Source of the DNA: JAGVSR01 sp963708775 | Lineage (GTDB): Bacteria > Pseudomonadota > Alphaproteobacteria > Rhizobiales > Hyphomicrobiaceae | DNA: 64,000 nt | Direction: 5' to 3' | Assembly (NCBI GenBank): GCA_963708775.1 | Contig: CAVPTI010000010.1 | Span: 310,001-374,000 of the forward strand | In this document: in pieces, positions 44,448 to 53,841 of the stretch | Layout of the letters: every line of letters starts with the position of its first letter | Position numbering within the stretch: the first letter of the stretch is position 1 | Position numbers and translations under genes: made by a program | Notes under the pieces: generated by a model | Database searches by the model: none | The model's input: the letters and a program-made list of their open reading frames with translations, nothing else | What the model was told of the DNA's origin: nothing

Positions 44448-45680
44448 ATGTTTCCATTGTCAGATATGTTGAAGTCCTTCGTGAAGGTGGGAAGCCTCAC
44501 GGTGATTGACGCTGAAGGTAAGACGCACGTTTTCGCCGGCGGTCCCGGTCCCGAAGCGACAATGCGGCTGACGGACCCCACGCTTTATCGCAAGCTCTTC
44601 TTCAGTCCAGAGCTGCACGCCGGTGAGGCCTACATGGACGGGCGAATGAGCTTCCCCGGCTCGAGCCTGCGCGCGTTCTTAACCCTCTTCTCGGTTAATC
44701 GCCTCTCTCTCGGCAATCAGCCGATGCAAAAGGTTCTACGCCGCATCTCGCGGGGGCTGAAACGCTTCCAGCAAGCCAATCCCGTCGGCAAAGCCCAGCA
44801 GAACGTCGCCCACCACTACGATCTCGGGAACGCGTTCTACAAACTCTTCCTCGATACTGAAATGTTTTATTCCTGCGCTTATTTCCGCGATGAGCAGGAG
44901 ACGCTGGAACAGGCGCAGCGCAACAAGTGCCGCCTGATCGCAGCCAAGCTCAACCTGAAGCCTGGCCAACGCGTTCTTGATATCGGTTGCGGATGGGGCG
45001 GGCTCGCGCGCTACTTGGCGCAGATTGCCGACGTTCAAGTCACAGGCGTGACGCTGTCGAAGGAACAACACGCCCTCGCCGTCGACTCCATGAAGTCGGC
45101 CGGACTCGACAATCGTGTTTCGATCCAACTCAAGGATTATCGCGAACTCACCGGTAAGTTCGACCGGATCGTCTCGGTCGGCATGTTTGAACACGTCGGC
45201 GTCGGCCACTACGGCGAATTCTTCGCCAAGATAAACGAGCTCATGACCGACGACGGCGTCATGCTGCTCCATTCCATCGGCCACATGAGCCCGCCTGGCA
45301 CCGCAAGTCCGTGGCTCCGGAAATACATTTTCCCCGGCGCCTATTCGCCCGCGTTGTCGGAAGTGTTCCCCGCGGTCGAGAACAACAGCCTTTGGGTAAC
45401 GGACCTGGAGTTTTTACGCGTCCACTACGCCACCACGCTGCGCCACTGGCATGACCGGTTCGAGAAGAATCGCACCGCCGTGGCTGAGATGTATGACGAG
45501 CGGTTCTGCCGGATGTGGGAATTCTACCTGATCAGCGCCGAGATGATGTTTCGCACCGGCTCCCAGGAGGTCTTCCATATGCAGCTTGCACGCAAACGCG
45601 ATGCCGCTCCGATCGTCCGCGACTACATCACCGACGTTCAGCGCAAATATGAGCAGATTGAAGCGGGCTGGGCACGGTGA
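44448..45680 (+). CDS. cfa: cyclopropane-fatty-acyl-phospholipid synthase family protein
   Basis: SAM-dependent enzyme that adds a methylene bridge (or methyl) to unsaturated acyl chains of membrane phospholipids. The 410-residue protein has an N-terminal lipid-binding domain (residues 1-120) and a methyltransferase domain with VLDIGCGWGGLARYLA, the VAHHYDLGNAFYKLFLD segment and MFEHVGVGHYGEFF. C-terminal features FLRVHYATTLRHWHDRFE and YLISAEMMFRTGSQEVFHMQ fit Cfa/CmaA. It is monocistronic by position. Confidence 0.93.
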   Translation: MFPLSDMLKSFVKVGSLTVIDAEGKTHVFAGGPGPEATMRLTDPTLYRKLFFSPELHAGEAYMDGRMSFPGSSLRAFLTLFSVNRLSLGNQPMQKVLRRISRGLKRFQQANPVGKAQQNVAHHYDLGNAFYKLFLDTEMFYSCAYFRDEQETLEQAQRNKCRLIAAKLNLKPGQRVLDIGCGWGGLARYLAQIADVQVTGVTLSKEQHALAVDSMKSAGLDNRVSIQLKDYRELTGKFDRIVSVGMFEHVGVGHYGEFFAKINELMTDDGVMLLHSIGHMSPPGTASPWLRKYIFPGAYSPALSEVFPAVENNSLWVTDLEFLRVHYATTLRHWHDRFEKNRTAVAEMYDERFCRMWEFYLISAEMMFRTGSQEVFHMQLARKRDAAPIVRDYITDVQRKYEQIEAGWAR

Positions 45681-45704
45681 CGGTCCCTCGGAGAAGTCCG
45701 CCTG

Positions 45705-46265
45705 CTACTCTTCCAGTTCCGTATCCCAATAGAGATAGTCCATCCAACTCTCGTGCAGATAGTTGGGCGGAAACAGGCGGCCGTTGCGGTGGAGTTCAAA
45801 AACGGTGGGCCGATACGGCGGTTGAAAAGGCTTCATGCCGGCGGCTTGGAGCGACTGACTGCCCTTCTTGAGATTGCACGGCGCGCAAGCCGTCAGAACA
45901 TTTTCCCACCGTGTCATCCCGCCTCGAGCACGGGGCACTACATGGTCGAAGGTGAGGTCGTGCTTGTCGCCGCAATATTGGCAGCTGAACCGGTCGCGCA
46001 GGAAAACATTGAACCGTGTGAAAGCGGGATAAAGCGCGGGTTTAACATAAGTTTTGAGGGAAACGACGCTTGGCAGGCGGATCTCAAAGCTCGGACTTCG
46101 AACGGTCGTCTCATATTCGGAGACGATGTTGACGCGGTCCAAAAACACCGCCTTCACCGTCTCCTGCCAACTCCAGAGCGACAAAGGATAGTAGCTCAGA
46201 GGGCGGAAGTCGGCGTTCAGAACCAGGGCCGGACACGAGTCCGGAAGGGAGGCATGAGCGTTCAC
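45705..46265 (-). CDS. HNH endonuclease family protein
   Basis: A 186-residue protein with an HNH nuclease fold: the zinc-binding CQYCGDKHDLTFDHVVPRARGG (residues about 95-116, shown in part) and NVLTACAPCNLKKGS. The N-terminal half (ALVLNADFRPLSYYPLSLWSW and VFLDRVNIV) is typical of a chromosomal HNH group widespread in alphaproteobacteria and cyanobacteria, apparently not a mobile-element gene. The cellular role is unknown. It converges with cfa. Confidence 0.92.
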   Translation of the reverse strand: MNAHASLPDSCPALVLNADFRPLSYYPLSLWSWQETVKAVFLDRVNIVSEYETTVRSPSFEIRLPSVVSLKTYVKPALYPAFTRFNVFLRDRFSCQYCGDKHDLTFDHVVPRARGGMTRWENVLTACAPCNLKKGSQSLQAAGMKPFQPPYRPTVFELHRNGRLFPPNYLHESWMDYLYWDTELEE

Positions 46266-46522
46266 AAGCTTGCATCCAGTCGGTTCGCCGTTCGAATCGG
46301 TGTGTCAAACCGTTTCGACGAGGCGGATACTAACCGGGCATGACACCGATGTGAAGCCTTGCGATCGGTTCATGCAGATCACCCACAAGTTTCTGAGCAA
46401 ACTAACTTTTTTGCCCAGAACTATGTCTTGTGAAAGCATGTTCCGACCACTCAATGTGGCCCCACGGTGACGTGTGGCCACTGCCAAGCGCGCCTACCGC
46501 CCCCTTCGCGAGAAGAGTTGCC

Positions 46523-47089
46523 ATGAAAGCAAGCACGACCAAATCTACAGCGGCCAAGAAGACCGCGAACAAACTCCGCAGCAAGCCCGCCGGCAAAAAG
46601 TCGGCTCCCAAGCCGATCGTCTCCACCGGCTACTGGCTGCTCAAATCCGAGCCCGATGTGTTCTCCTACGAAATGCTGAAGGCAAAGGGCGCCAAGGGCG
46701 AGCCATGGACCGGCGTTCGCAATTTCCTCGCGCGCAACAACATGCGCGCCATGTCCGTCGGAGATCTCGGATTTTTCTACCACTCCAACATTGGAAAGGA
46801 GATTGTCGGCATCTGCCGCGTGATCGCGCCCGCTCATCCCGACCCGGAGGACGCTACCGGCACGTGGGAGTGCGTCGACGTGGAAGCCGTCGCGGATCTC
46901 CCAAAGCCCGTCACGCTCCAGGACGTGAAGGAAAACCAGAAACTCGCAAAAATGAGCCTCGTAACCTCGATGCGGCTCTCTGTTCAACCGGTGACCGCTG
47001 ACGAATGGGCCGAGGTCTGCCGAATGGCCAACTTCGACCCAAAGGGCGTTCAAACAAAAATGGTTGGCGTGAAAAAGCACAAACGATGA
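46523..47089 (+). CDS. EVE domain-containing protein
   Basis: A 188-residue protein: a Lys/Ala-rich basic leader (about residues 1-30) and then an EVE domain (YWLLKSEPDVFSYEML, GVRNFLARNNMRAMSVGDLGFFYHSN, GICRVIAPAHPDP). EVE domains belong to the PUA-like fold and are predicted to read modified nucleic-acid bases. The ATG at 46523 is chosen because upstream in-frame sequence looks non-coding. Its stop overlaps the ATG of the next gene (ATGA), so the two are translationally coupled. Confidence 0.9.
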   Translation: MKASTTKSTAAKKTANKLRSKPAGKKSAPKPIVSTGYWLLKSEPDVFSYEMLKAKGAKGEPWTGVRNFLARNNMRAMSVGDLGFFYHSNIGKEIVGICRVIAPAHPDPEDATGTWECVDVEAVADLPKPVTLQDVKENQKLAKMSLVTSMRLSVQPVTADEWAEVCRMANFDPKGVQTKMVGVKKHKR

Positions 47090-47760
47090 GCGCGGGTCCA
47101 CAGACCGTAGACGACTTCGCCCCTTTTATCGCGGCCAATACGATGTTGATTGCGCCGCCGCATGTACCGGAGATCCGGCTGCATCTGGCCGAGGAGTCGC
47201 TGCCCATCTGGCAGAAAACGGAAGAAGAACTGGGCGAGATGAACGTGCCGCCCCCTTTCTGGGCCTTCGCCTGGGCAGGCGGTCAAGCCCTCGCCCGCTA
47301 CCTGCTCGACACCCCGAACGAAGTTGCCGGCAAGACCGTGCTCGATCTGGGCACTGGCTCAGGCCTCACCGCAATCGCGGCCATGAAAGCTGGCGCAGCC
47401 TCCGTCCTCGCGTCAGATATCGATCGAATGGCGCTGGCCTCCGCTCGTCTCAACGCAGCTGCAAATGGCGTCGCGATTGATACGACCGAGGAGGACCTCC
47501 TGCTGGATTTGCCAGATTCCTTCGGAGCCGTCCTTGTCGGCGACTTGTTTTACGAACGCGAACTCGCTGAGCGCGTCCTCGCCTTTATTGCAGCTGCACA
47601 AGCGAAAGGAGCACGCGTCCTCGTCGGCGATCCGCAGCGGAGCTACTTTCCCAAAGATCGATTTGCGCTGGTCGCCGAATACCAAGTGCCGGTAACCCGG
47701 GAACTGGAAGACGCTCTGGTAAAGAAAACGGCCGTTTGGGCGCTGAAGCGAAAAGCTTAA
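47086..47760 (+). CDS. class I SAM methyltransferase, ETF-beta lysine methyltransferase-like (METTL20 family)
   Basis: A 224-residue seven-beta-strand methyltransferase. VLDLGTGSGLTAIAAMKAGA is the SAM-binding loop, VLASDIDRMALASARLNA follows, and VLVGDLFYERELAERV takes the position of the post-motif typical of lysine methyltransferases. The leader PPFWAFAWAGGQALARYLLD is characteristic of METTL20-type enzymes, whose bacterial members modify the beta subunit of electron-transfer flavoprotein. The substrate is inferred from the family. The start overlaps the EVE gene stop by four bases. Confidence 0.85.
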   Translation: MSAGPQTVDDFAPFIAANTMLIAPPHVPEIRLHLAEESLPIWQKTEEELGEMNVPPPFWAFAWAGGQALARYLLDTPNEVAGKTVLDLGTGSGLTAIAAMKAGAASVLASDIDRMALASARLNAAANGVAIDTTEEDLLLDLPDSFGAVLVGDLFYERELAERVLAFIAAAQAKGARVLVGDPQRSYFPKDRFALVAEYQVPVTRELEDALVKKTAVWALKRKA

Positions 47761-47875
47761 CGCCCCGCATATTGCAGCGCAAAATGCGACGTTCTGGTTC
47801 GTACCTTCTATCAGTTGTGCGCCGCCGTCCGTGCTCCCATAATGACTTCAAAAATAAGCTCGGGAGGAGAACCGC

Positions 47876-49822
47876 ATGTCCGAGAAGGTATACCCGGTCA
47901 AAGCTGACTGGGCTAAAGGCGCATGGATCGACAACTCCAAGTACCAGGAACTCTACAAGCGCAGCGTCACGGACCCGAACGGCTTCTGGGGCGAAGCCGG
48001 CAAGCGGCTCGATTGGATCAAGCCTTACTCGCGCGTCAAGAACACCTCGTTCGATCCTGGCAACGTCTCGATCAAGTGGTTCGAGGATGGCACGCTGAAT
48101 TTGTCGGCCAACTGTATCGATCGCCATCTCGCGACGCGCGGCGATCAGGTTGCCATCATCTGGGAAAGCGACGATCCCACTCTCGATGAGCAAATCACCT
48201 ACAATCAGCTGCATGAACGCGTCTGCCGCTTCGCAAACGTCCTGAAGGCCCACGGTGTCAAGAAGGGCGATCGCGTCACCATCTATCTGCCGATGATCCC
48301 AGAAGCGGCGTACGCGATGCTCGCCTGTGCGCGCATCGGTGCCATTCACTCGATCGTTTTCGGCGGCTTCTCACCCGACAGCTTGAAAAACCGCGTCGAT
48401 GATGCCGAGAGCCGCGTCGTTATCACGGCCGATGAAAGCGTTCGCGGCGGCAAAAACGTGCCGCTGAAAAAGAATGCGGATATCGCGCTTGAAGGCTGCC
48501 ATCCGGATACGCGCCTCCTCGTCGTCCGCCGCACCGGCAATCCGATCAACTGGGTGCCGGGCCGCGATTTCTGGATGCACGAAGAAACGGCCAAGGTTGC
48601 AGCCGACTGCCCGCCGGAAGAAATGAGCGCGGAAGATCCGCTGTTCGTGCTCTACACGTCCGGCTCCACCGGCAAGCCAAAAGGTGTCGTCCACACCACC
48701 GGCGGTTATCTGCTCTATGCGTCCATGACGCATCAATACGTGTTCGATTACCACGACGGCGACATCTACTGGTGCACCGCCGATGTCGGCTGGGTCACGG
48801 GTCACAGCTACATTGTCTATGGCCCGCTCGCGAACGGCGCCACGACTCTGATGTTCGAAGGCATACCGAACTATCCCACCGCCTCCCGTTTCTGGCACGT
48901 CGTTGATAAATGGAAGGTCAATATCTTCTACACCGCGCCGACCGCGATCCGGTCGCTCATGGGCCAGGGCGACGATTTCGTGAAGCGCACGAGCCGTGCC
49001 TCGCTACGCGTCTTGGGTTCCGTAGGCGAGCCGATCAACCCGGAAGCCTGGGAGTGGTATTATAATGTCGTGGGCGAAGCCCGGTGTCCCATCGTCGATA
49101 CGTGGTGGCAGACGGAAACTGGCGGCATTCTCATCACGCCGCTCCCGGGTGCCACAGCCCTGAAGCCGGGCTCGGCAACGCGTCCCTTCTTCGGCGTGCA
49201 GCCCGCCCTCGTCGACGACAAAGGCGTACAGCTTGAAGGTGCCGGCTCCGGAAACCTTGTCATCCTCGACAGCTGGCCAGGTCAAAGCCGCACCGTCTTC
49301 CGCGACCACGAGCGCTTTGTGCAAACGTATTTCTCCGCTTACGCGGGGCAGTACTTTACCGGTGACGGTTGCCGACGCGACGAAGACGGCTACTACTGGA
49401 TCACTGGCCGCGTCGACGACGTGATCAACGTATCCGGTCACCGGATGGGCACCGCCGAAGTCGAAAGCGCGCTCGTCGCCCACCCCAAGGTTGCCGAAGC
49501 CGCAGTTGTCGGCTACCCGCACGATCTGAAAGGTCAGGGCATCTACTGCTACGTAACGCTGAACAACGGCGTCGATCCCACTGACGAACTACGCAAGGAA
49601 CTTGTGGCCCATGTTCGCCGCGAGATCGGCCCCATCGCCTCGCCGGATTTGATCCAATTTTCACCCGGTTTGCCCAAAACCCGCTCCGGCAAAATCATGC
49701 GCCGCATCCTGCGCAAGATCGCTGAAGACGAGTTCGGCAGCCTTGGCGATACGTCAACGCTCGCCGATCCCGGTGTCGTCGATGATCTCATCGAGAATCG
49801 GCAGAACAAGCGCGCGGTCTAG
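47876..49822 (+). CDS. acs: acetyl-CoA synthetase
   Basis: Activates acetate to acetyl-CoA through acetyl-AMP. The 648-residue protein matches family length and motifs: VLYTSGSTGKPKGVVHTTGG (ATP/AMP core), TWWQTETGGI, the INVSGHRMGTAEVESALVAH C-terminal region and PKTRSGKIMRRILRKIA, with the catalytic Lys that is the acetylation switch. A strong GGAGGAGA sits ahead of the ATG. A stable terminator follows 20 bases after the stop, so the gene is monocistronic. Confidence 0.98.
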   Translation: MSEKVYPVKADWAKGAWIDNSKYQELYKRSVTDPNGFWGEAGKRLDWIKPYSRVKNTSFDPGNVSIKWFEDGTLNLSANCIDRHLATRGDQVAIIWESDDPTLDEQITYNQLHERVCRFANVLKAHGVKKGDRVTIYLPMIPEAAYAMLACARIGAIHSIVFGGFSPDSLKNRVDDAESRVVITADESVRGGKNVPLKKNADIALEGCHPDTRLLVVRRTGNPINWVPGRDFWMHEETAKVAADCPPEEMSAEDPLFVLYTSGSTGKPKGVVHTTGGYLLYASMTHQYVFDYHDGDIYWCTADVGWVTGHSYIVYGPLANGATTLMFEGIPNYPTASRFWHVVDKWKVNIFYTAPTAIRSLMGQGDDFVKRTSRASLRVLGSVGEPINPEAWEWYYNVVGEARCPIVDTWWQTETGGILITPLPGATALKPGSATRPFFGVQPALVDDKGVQLEGAGSGNLVILDSWPGQSRTVFRDHERFVQTYFSAYAGQYFTGDGCRRDEDGYYWITGRVDDVINVSGHRMGTAEVESALVAHPKVAEAAVVGYPHDLKGQGIYCYVTLNNGVDPTDELRKELVAHVRREIGPIASPDLIQFSPGLPKTRSGKIMRRILRKIAEDEFGSLGDTSTLADPGVVDDLIENRQNKRAV

Positions 49823-49841
49823 AGCGCAGATCATGCAAAGC

Positions 49842-49875
49842 AAAAGGGCGGATGGAACCTTCCATCCGCCCTTTT
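49842..49875 (+). terminator. Rho-independent terminator after acs
   Basis: A perfect 15-base stem (AAAAGGGCGGATGGA / TCCATCCGCCCTTTT) with a 4-base loop ends in a T-run, 20 bases past the acs stop. The A-rich left arm makes it usable in both directions. Confidence 0.9.
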
Positions 49876-49948
49876 TCATTGTGCCTGCCGGAGCGGGGTA
49901 GCCTGGTCACCTGTTGGGACTTGAACGAAGTCGCTACCGTCGGCGGCG

Positions 49949-50671
49949 TTACTTGCAGCGCGAGAAGGCACCACGATCGAAGTGGAAATGGTTCTTGTGC
50001 GCCGCGTTGTATTCAGGCCCGAGGGCGACACGGAAATAGCGGCACGCGCGACGGTGAACTTCCTTCAAGAACGCGGCCTCGGGTCCCTTGCTCGTCCAGT
50101 CTCGCAGGATCGATATTTGCCGGCCGCCATCCAATGTGAAACCGGAGATGTCGATGGCGTTGGCGGTGGCGTGCTGGCTACGCACATTCTTCATGAGCGG
50201 GTTGCCGAGGATGTTGCGGCAGTCGTAAATTCCCATATCGCCGATAGTAGCAACGCGCGCGCCGAACGTTGACTGCGCCAGAGGCTGCACCTCATGCTCG
50301 ATCCATAGCGCCAAGGCGGCCGCCATTTCGCACGTCAGCTTTTCGGCTCCAATTCTCGCTCCACCTGCTTTTGAAAACGAAACCGCATTCTGCCATCCGC
50401 ATCCATTCTTGTAGGGCTGGTCGGGAACTGCAGCGGCGTCGATCTGTGGCTGCTTCAAAACCGCCTCACACAATGGCCGGTCGAGACGCAGAGCGGCGAG
50501 CCGCGTATCGACGAACCACGAGGGCTGTGTGTCGAGCGAAATTGGCGGAAACGGGCTGTAACGCTGCGGCAGATACCCCAGGCGCATGGCAATGAACGTC
50601 GTCGCGGCGATGAGCAGAACGAGCAAGAGCCGGGAGAACAGGCGGCGCTTCGGGCGGGCTGGCGAGGTCAT
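49949..50671 (-). CDS. extensin-like (DUF/extensin_C) family protein, membrane-anchored
   Basis: A 240-residue protein with one N-terminal hydrophobic anchor (LLLVLLIAATTFIAM) and a periplasmic extensin_C domain. The region QHATANAIDISGFTLDGG and the later HKNHFHFDRG give the His..Asp..His-x-His layout of LAS-type (M15-like) peptidases that cut peptidoglycan peptides, so a cell-wall role is likely though unproven. Several Cys (CGWQ, CEM, CRN, CRY) may form disulfides. The start at 50669-50671 is preferred to an upstream frame start at 50713. Confidence 0.83.
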   Translation of the reverse strand: MTSPARPKRRLFSRLLLVLLIAATTFIAMRLGYLPQRYSPFPPISLDTQPSWFVDTRLAALRLDRPLCEAVLKQPQIDAAAVPDQPYKNGCGWQNAVSFSKAGGARIGAEKLTCEMAAALALWIEHEVQPLAQSTFGARVATIGDMGIYDCRNILGNPLMKNVRSQHATANAIDISGFTLDGGRQISILRDWTSKGPEAAFLKEVHRRACRYFRVALGPEYNAAHKNHFHFDRGAFSRCK

Positions 50672-50815
50672 GGGCACTCCAGATTGCCACCCGACAGTAG
50701 CGAACTGGCGCACCGGCTCCTAGATCTGCAACGCCACACTACACGAACGGATCTTTGCAAATCGAAAGAACCATCGGCATGCCCAAACGCAGGTATCCGC
50801 GCCAGCCGCGAGAGA

Positions 50816-52057
50816 CTATTGAGTGAGCCGTAGGCCATTGAGAGACTGTGCGATCGCCACGAAAGTCTGGCGAAGTTCATCACCGTCCCTAGCGTCGTGG
50901 AACTCTCCGCCGGCGCGACGGGCGCACTCCTGCAACATGGCCTTCGCGGATGCTGGCGCTTCGAACGCGACCGTGTGAACCTTGACGCCCTTGTCGCCAA
51001 GACCGGTGCAGATCGAGAGAGTTTGCGCACTCGAGTTAGCATTGGCATAAGCTGTGTTGAAAATGCCGTCGGTCATGAGGATAAGCGCTTTGGTCGTCGT
51101 GCGGTCATGATATGCGACGGGTTCGCTGTCTGACGGCCACAGCGACGCAAAGTTGGGCGAGATAAGATTCCAGGCCCACTGCGCCCCGATATGGCCGGCC
51201 GTCGCACCATTTGCTACATAGCGACTGATCGATGCCGTCAACGCCGCCTTGTCTTCAGTCAGCGGGACGATCGTTGCCGCCGGGCAGAAGTATCCCTGGC
51301 GGCCTTCTGTAGGATCGATGTCGCTGAAAGAGCCGGTACCCCGATAGGCGCCGCCGTCGCGGATGCTGTCATCTAAGTACGCACTGCGGCCGCTACGTTC
51401 GCGCACGCAACCGTCGCGGCTGGTGCCATTCGAAGCACGGTCGGCGTAGGCACCGAGCTGGATCGCGGCGGCATACGGTGCCAGACCGATCCGCACCGTG
51501 TTCGGTTGAACGCTATCCGGCATCAGGATGCTGATAAGGTCGGTCGCGGCCGTCTTGAGATCGGCCAGCTTGCGACCGTTCATGGAACCGGTGATATCGA
51601 GCGCCATGCCGAGTTCGAGATCGTTTGCCTCGAACGTCGTCACTGTATCCACGGGGACTGCCACATTCTGCACGCCCGCGATGCGCATGAACGTCATCGG
51701 CACATCGGCATCCACCTTGACTTCAATCGTGCTGTTGGCGCGATCGGGAATAACTTCGACCTTGGCGACGTCTGCGAACTTGCCTCCGCCGGAGAGGTTC
51801 TGATTAAAGAAGCGCTCGCCGAACTCGGCAACTTCTTCATCACTCATCGCCCCCTCCATCAAGGCCCGCCCGGCAGCAAGTGCTGCTGCATCCGCCGCCG
51901 CGGCGATTTTCGATGTCGAGTGGTGGACACGCGCCTGGTCAATGGCCACACCGATGGTCACCGTCAGGACCATTGCGCAGAAGCCGAACAGGATCGCAAC
52001 GCCGCCCCGCTCGTTGCGGGCAATAGCAGTAACGATCGCGATGGGCAGGGTCGGCAT
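50816..52057 (-). CDS. TadG-like pilus assembly protein with VWA domain
   Basis: A 413-residue protein. An N-terminal TadE/TadG-type segment (NERGGVAILFGFCAMVLTVTIGV, in part) is cleaved or membrane-anchored, and is followed by a von Willebrand factor A domain whose metal site begins D154-I-T-G-S158 (DITGSMNGRK). TadG proteins belong to tight-adherence (Flp) pili, but no other tad or flp gene is within the window, so this is an orphan copy. The helix AADAAALAAGRALMEGAM after the anchor is typical of TadG. The gene is monocistronic as seen. Confidence 0.85.
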   Translation of the reverse strand: MPTLPIAIVTAIARNERGGVAILFGFCAMVLTVTIGVAIDQARVHHSTSKIAAAADAAALAAGRALMEGAMSDEEVAEFGERFFNQNLSGGGKFADVAKVEVIPDRANSTIEVKVDADVPMTFMRIAGVQNVAVPVDTVTTFEANDLELGMALDITGSMNGRKLADLKTAATDLISILMPDSVQPNTVRIGLAPYAAAIQLGAYADRASNGTSRDGCVRERSGRSAYLDDSIRDGGAYRGTGSFSDIDPTEGRQGYFCPAATIVPLTEDKAALTASISRYVANGATAGHIGAQWAWNLISPNFASLWPSDSEPVAYHDRTTTKALILMTDGIFNTAYANANSSAQTLSICTGLGDKGVKVHTVAFEAPASAKAMLQECARRAGGEFHDARDGDELRQTFVAIAQSLNGLRLTQ

Positions 52058-52383
52058 CGTGTCTCTCCTTGGAACAACCCGGTGGGGTTAGGAGCAACAG
52101 GAGCAACCGTGATGCCTGGACGAATCGAGGCGCGCCCCGATGTCTGCCGCATCACCGCAAGTGGTTGAGGAAGTGTTAACGCGCTTGCGTGCATTTCAGA
52201 GAAAATCGATAAAAATCAGTGCCACGTCGTAAACCAATCGAAAATTGAAGCCGCCTGCCCGCGCACCTCGGCTGTCGCAAAAGGCATGGAGAACCGGGCG
52301 GAAGCGACCGGCGGCGAGGCCTTGGCCAATGCTCTGTGTCTCAATGAGACGCAGCTTCTGCAACCGGCCGCAGCGGCTGTCCG
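52058..52383. other. intergenic region upstream of the TadG-like gene
   Basis: No convincing gene. It should contain the promoter of the TadG-like gene on the minus strand. A 33-codon plus-strand frame from 52287 overlaps the SDHAF4 stop and is not supported. Nothing else is seen. Confidence 0.4.
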
Positions 52384-52623
52384 TTAAAAGTCGGAGATGA
52401 TCCCGTCCTTCTCCCAGTCGCCGTAACGGACAGGATCGGGCCCATTGCGGCCGCCCACTTCACGGCGGGCAGCCTCCGCCTCGGCCGCCTCATCGCGCGC
52501 TCGGCGGCGCTCTTCGGCCTCGGCCAGCGCGCGCTTGGCAATTTCCGAAAGCGGGCGGCTGGGAACCTCGTCGGCCCCTGCAGCGCCGGTCGCAGCTGAC
52601 GGTAGATCGGGTTTATCGACCAT
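52384..52623 (-). CDS. DUF1674 protein (SDHAF4-like succinate dehydrogenase assembly factor)
   Basis: A 79-residue protein that ends in the family signature EVGGRNGPDPVRYGDWEKDG followed by IISDF. This matches mitochondrial SDHAF4/Sdh8, which binds flavinylated SdhA during complex II assembly. The N-terminal part is a charged Ala/Glu/Arg helix. The ATG at 52621-52623 has AAAGGA eight bases upstream; an upstream frame extension is unconserved. It is divergent from htpX, with 167 bases between. Confidence 0.9.
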   Translation of the reverse strand: MVDKPDLPSAATGAAGADEVPSRPLSEIAKRALAEAEERRRARDEAAEAEAARREVGGRNGPDPVRYGDWEKDGIISDF

Positions 52624-52790
52624 GGTTCGTCCTTTCGCAACGCGCCGTCCGCTTGCGAGCGGACCTGCGCGGGTCTCTGGTTGTCGCCGGCAAGCATTCC
52701 CATATACCATCCGCGTCCGGAAACGGATGCCTGCCAGGCGGCGTTGTGCCGCCATTGGGGATGACGAGGGAGCCTCGCCCTGCCATGCCG

Positions 52791-53768
52791 ATGAACTACG
52801 CCAAGACTGGTTTGTTGCTGATCGTCCTGACCGGCATCTTCGTCGCCATGGGCGCGCTGGTCGGCGGAAAATCCGGCTTGGTGATCGCCTTCATCATGGC
52901 GCTTGGAATGAACATCTTCAGTCTTTGGAAGTCGGATTCAATGGTGTTGCGGATGTTCCGTGCTCATGAAGTCGATGAGCGAACGGCGCCGGGCTACGTT
53001 AATCTCGTCCATGAACTTGCCGCGCGCGCCGAACTCCCGCCTCCCCGCGTCTATGTCATCGACAACCCGCAGCCGAATGCGTTTGCCACCGGTCGCAGCC
53101 CGAGCCGCGCCGCCGTCGCGGCATCGACTGGCCTTCTGGATTCGTTGTCGCAGGAAGAACTCGCCGGCGTGATGGCGCATGAACTCGCCCACATCAAGAA
53201 CCGCGATACCTTGACCATGGCTGTTGCAGCTACGATCGGCGGTGCCATTTCCATGTTCGCGCAGTACCTGCAGTTCGGTATGCTGTTCGGCGGTAATCGC
53301 GAAAACGGCAATGGCCCCGGCTTCCTGGCGAGCCTGGTCGCGATGCTGATCGCCCCTTTCGCTGCTATGCTCGTGCAGATGGCGATCAGCCGCTCGCGCG
53401 AGTATCAGGCTGACCGCATGGGCGCGATGATCTGCGGCAATCCGATGTGGCTAGCTTCGGCGCTGTCCAAAATCCACGCCGCCGTGCAGCGCACGCCGAA
53501 CTGGCAGGCCGAACGAATCCCTGCCGCTGCGCACCTGTTCATCATCAATCCGCTGACCGGCCACGGCGTCGACAATCTTTTCTCGACCCATCCGAATGTG
53601 GAAAATCGCATCCGCGCGTTGAAGGAACTGGCGGTCGAGATGGGGCAAGCCCCTTCGACTCTCGAGATCGGTACCGCAGATGTGTCTGGAGATTATGAAA
53701 TTGCTCCGACCCGTCCCGCTGCCGGTCCGTGGTCACGCAGCCGGACATCGCGCGGACCGTGGGGCTGA
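52791..53768 (+). CDS. htpX: zinc metalloprotease HtpX
   Basis: Inner-membrane M48 protease for quality control of membrane proteins, 325 residues. It has two N-terminal membrane helices (LLLIVLTGIFVAMGALVGG and IAFIMALGMNIFSLW), the zinc motif HELAH at residues 130-134 (VMAHELAHIKNRD), two more membrane helices and SREYQADRMGA with the third ligand Glu. FSTHPNVENRIRALKELA is the C-terminal signature. The ATG at 52791 (MNYAKTG) is the conserved family start; another ATG lies six bases upstream. Confidence 0.96.
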   Translation: MNYAKTGLLLIVLTGIFVAMGALVGGKSGLVIAFIMALGMNIFSLWKSDSMVLRMFRAHEVDERTAPGYVNLVHELAARAELPPPRVYVIDNPQPNAFATGRSPSRAAVAASTGLLDSLSQEELAGVMAHELAHIKNRDTLTMAVAATIGGAISMFAQYLQFGMLFGGNRENGNGPGFLASLVAMLIAPFAAMLVQMAISRSREYQADRMGAMICGNPMWLASALSKIHAAVQRTPNWQAERIPAAAHLFIINPLTGHGVDNLFSTHPNVENRIRALKELAVEMGQAPSTLEIGTADVSGDYEIAPTRPAAGPWSRSRTSRGPWG

Positions 53769-53841
53769 TTGGCCATCCCTCTCCTGCCGACGAAAGGAGA
53801 GTGGCATTGACCGCGCGGCGCCGACACCGTAGCGATGGGGG

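Noticed and set aside
52679..52706. Possible RpoH promoter upstream of htpX (GTTG, then CCCATATA after about 16 bases)
   Set aside because: The -10 does not fit the alphaproteobacterial pattern seen at dnaK and the spacing is ambiguous; too weak to annotate.
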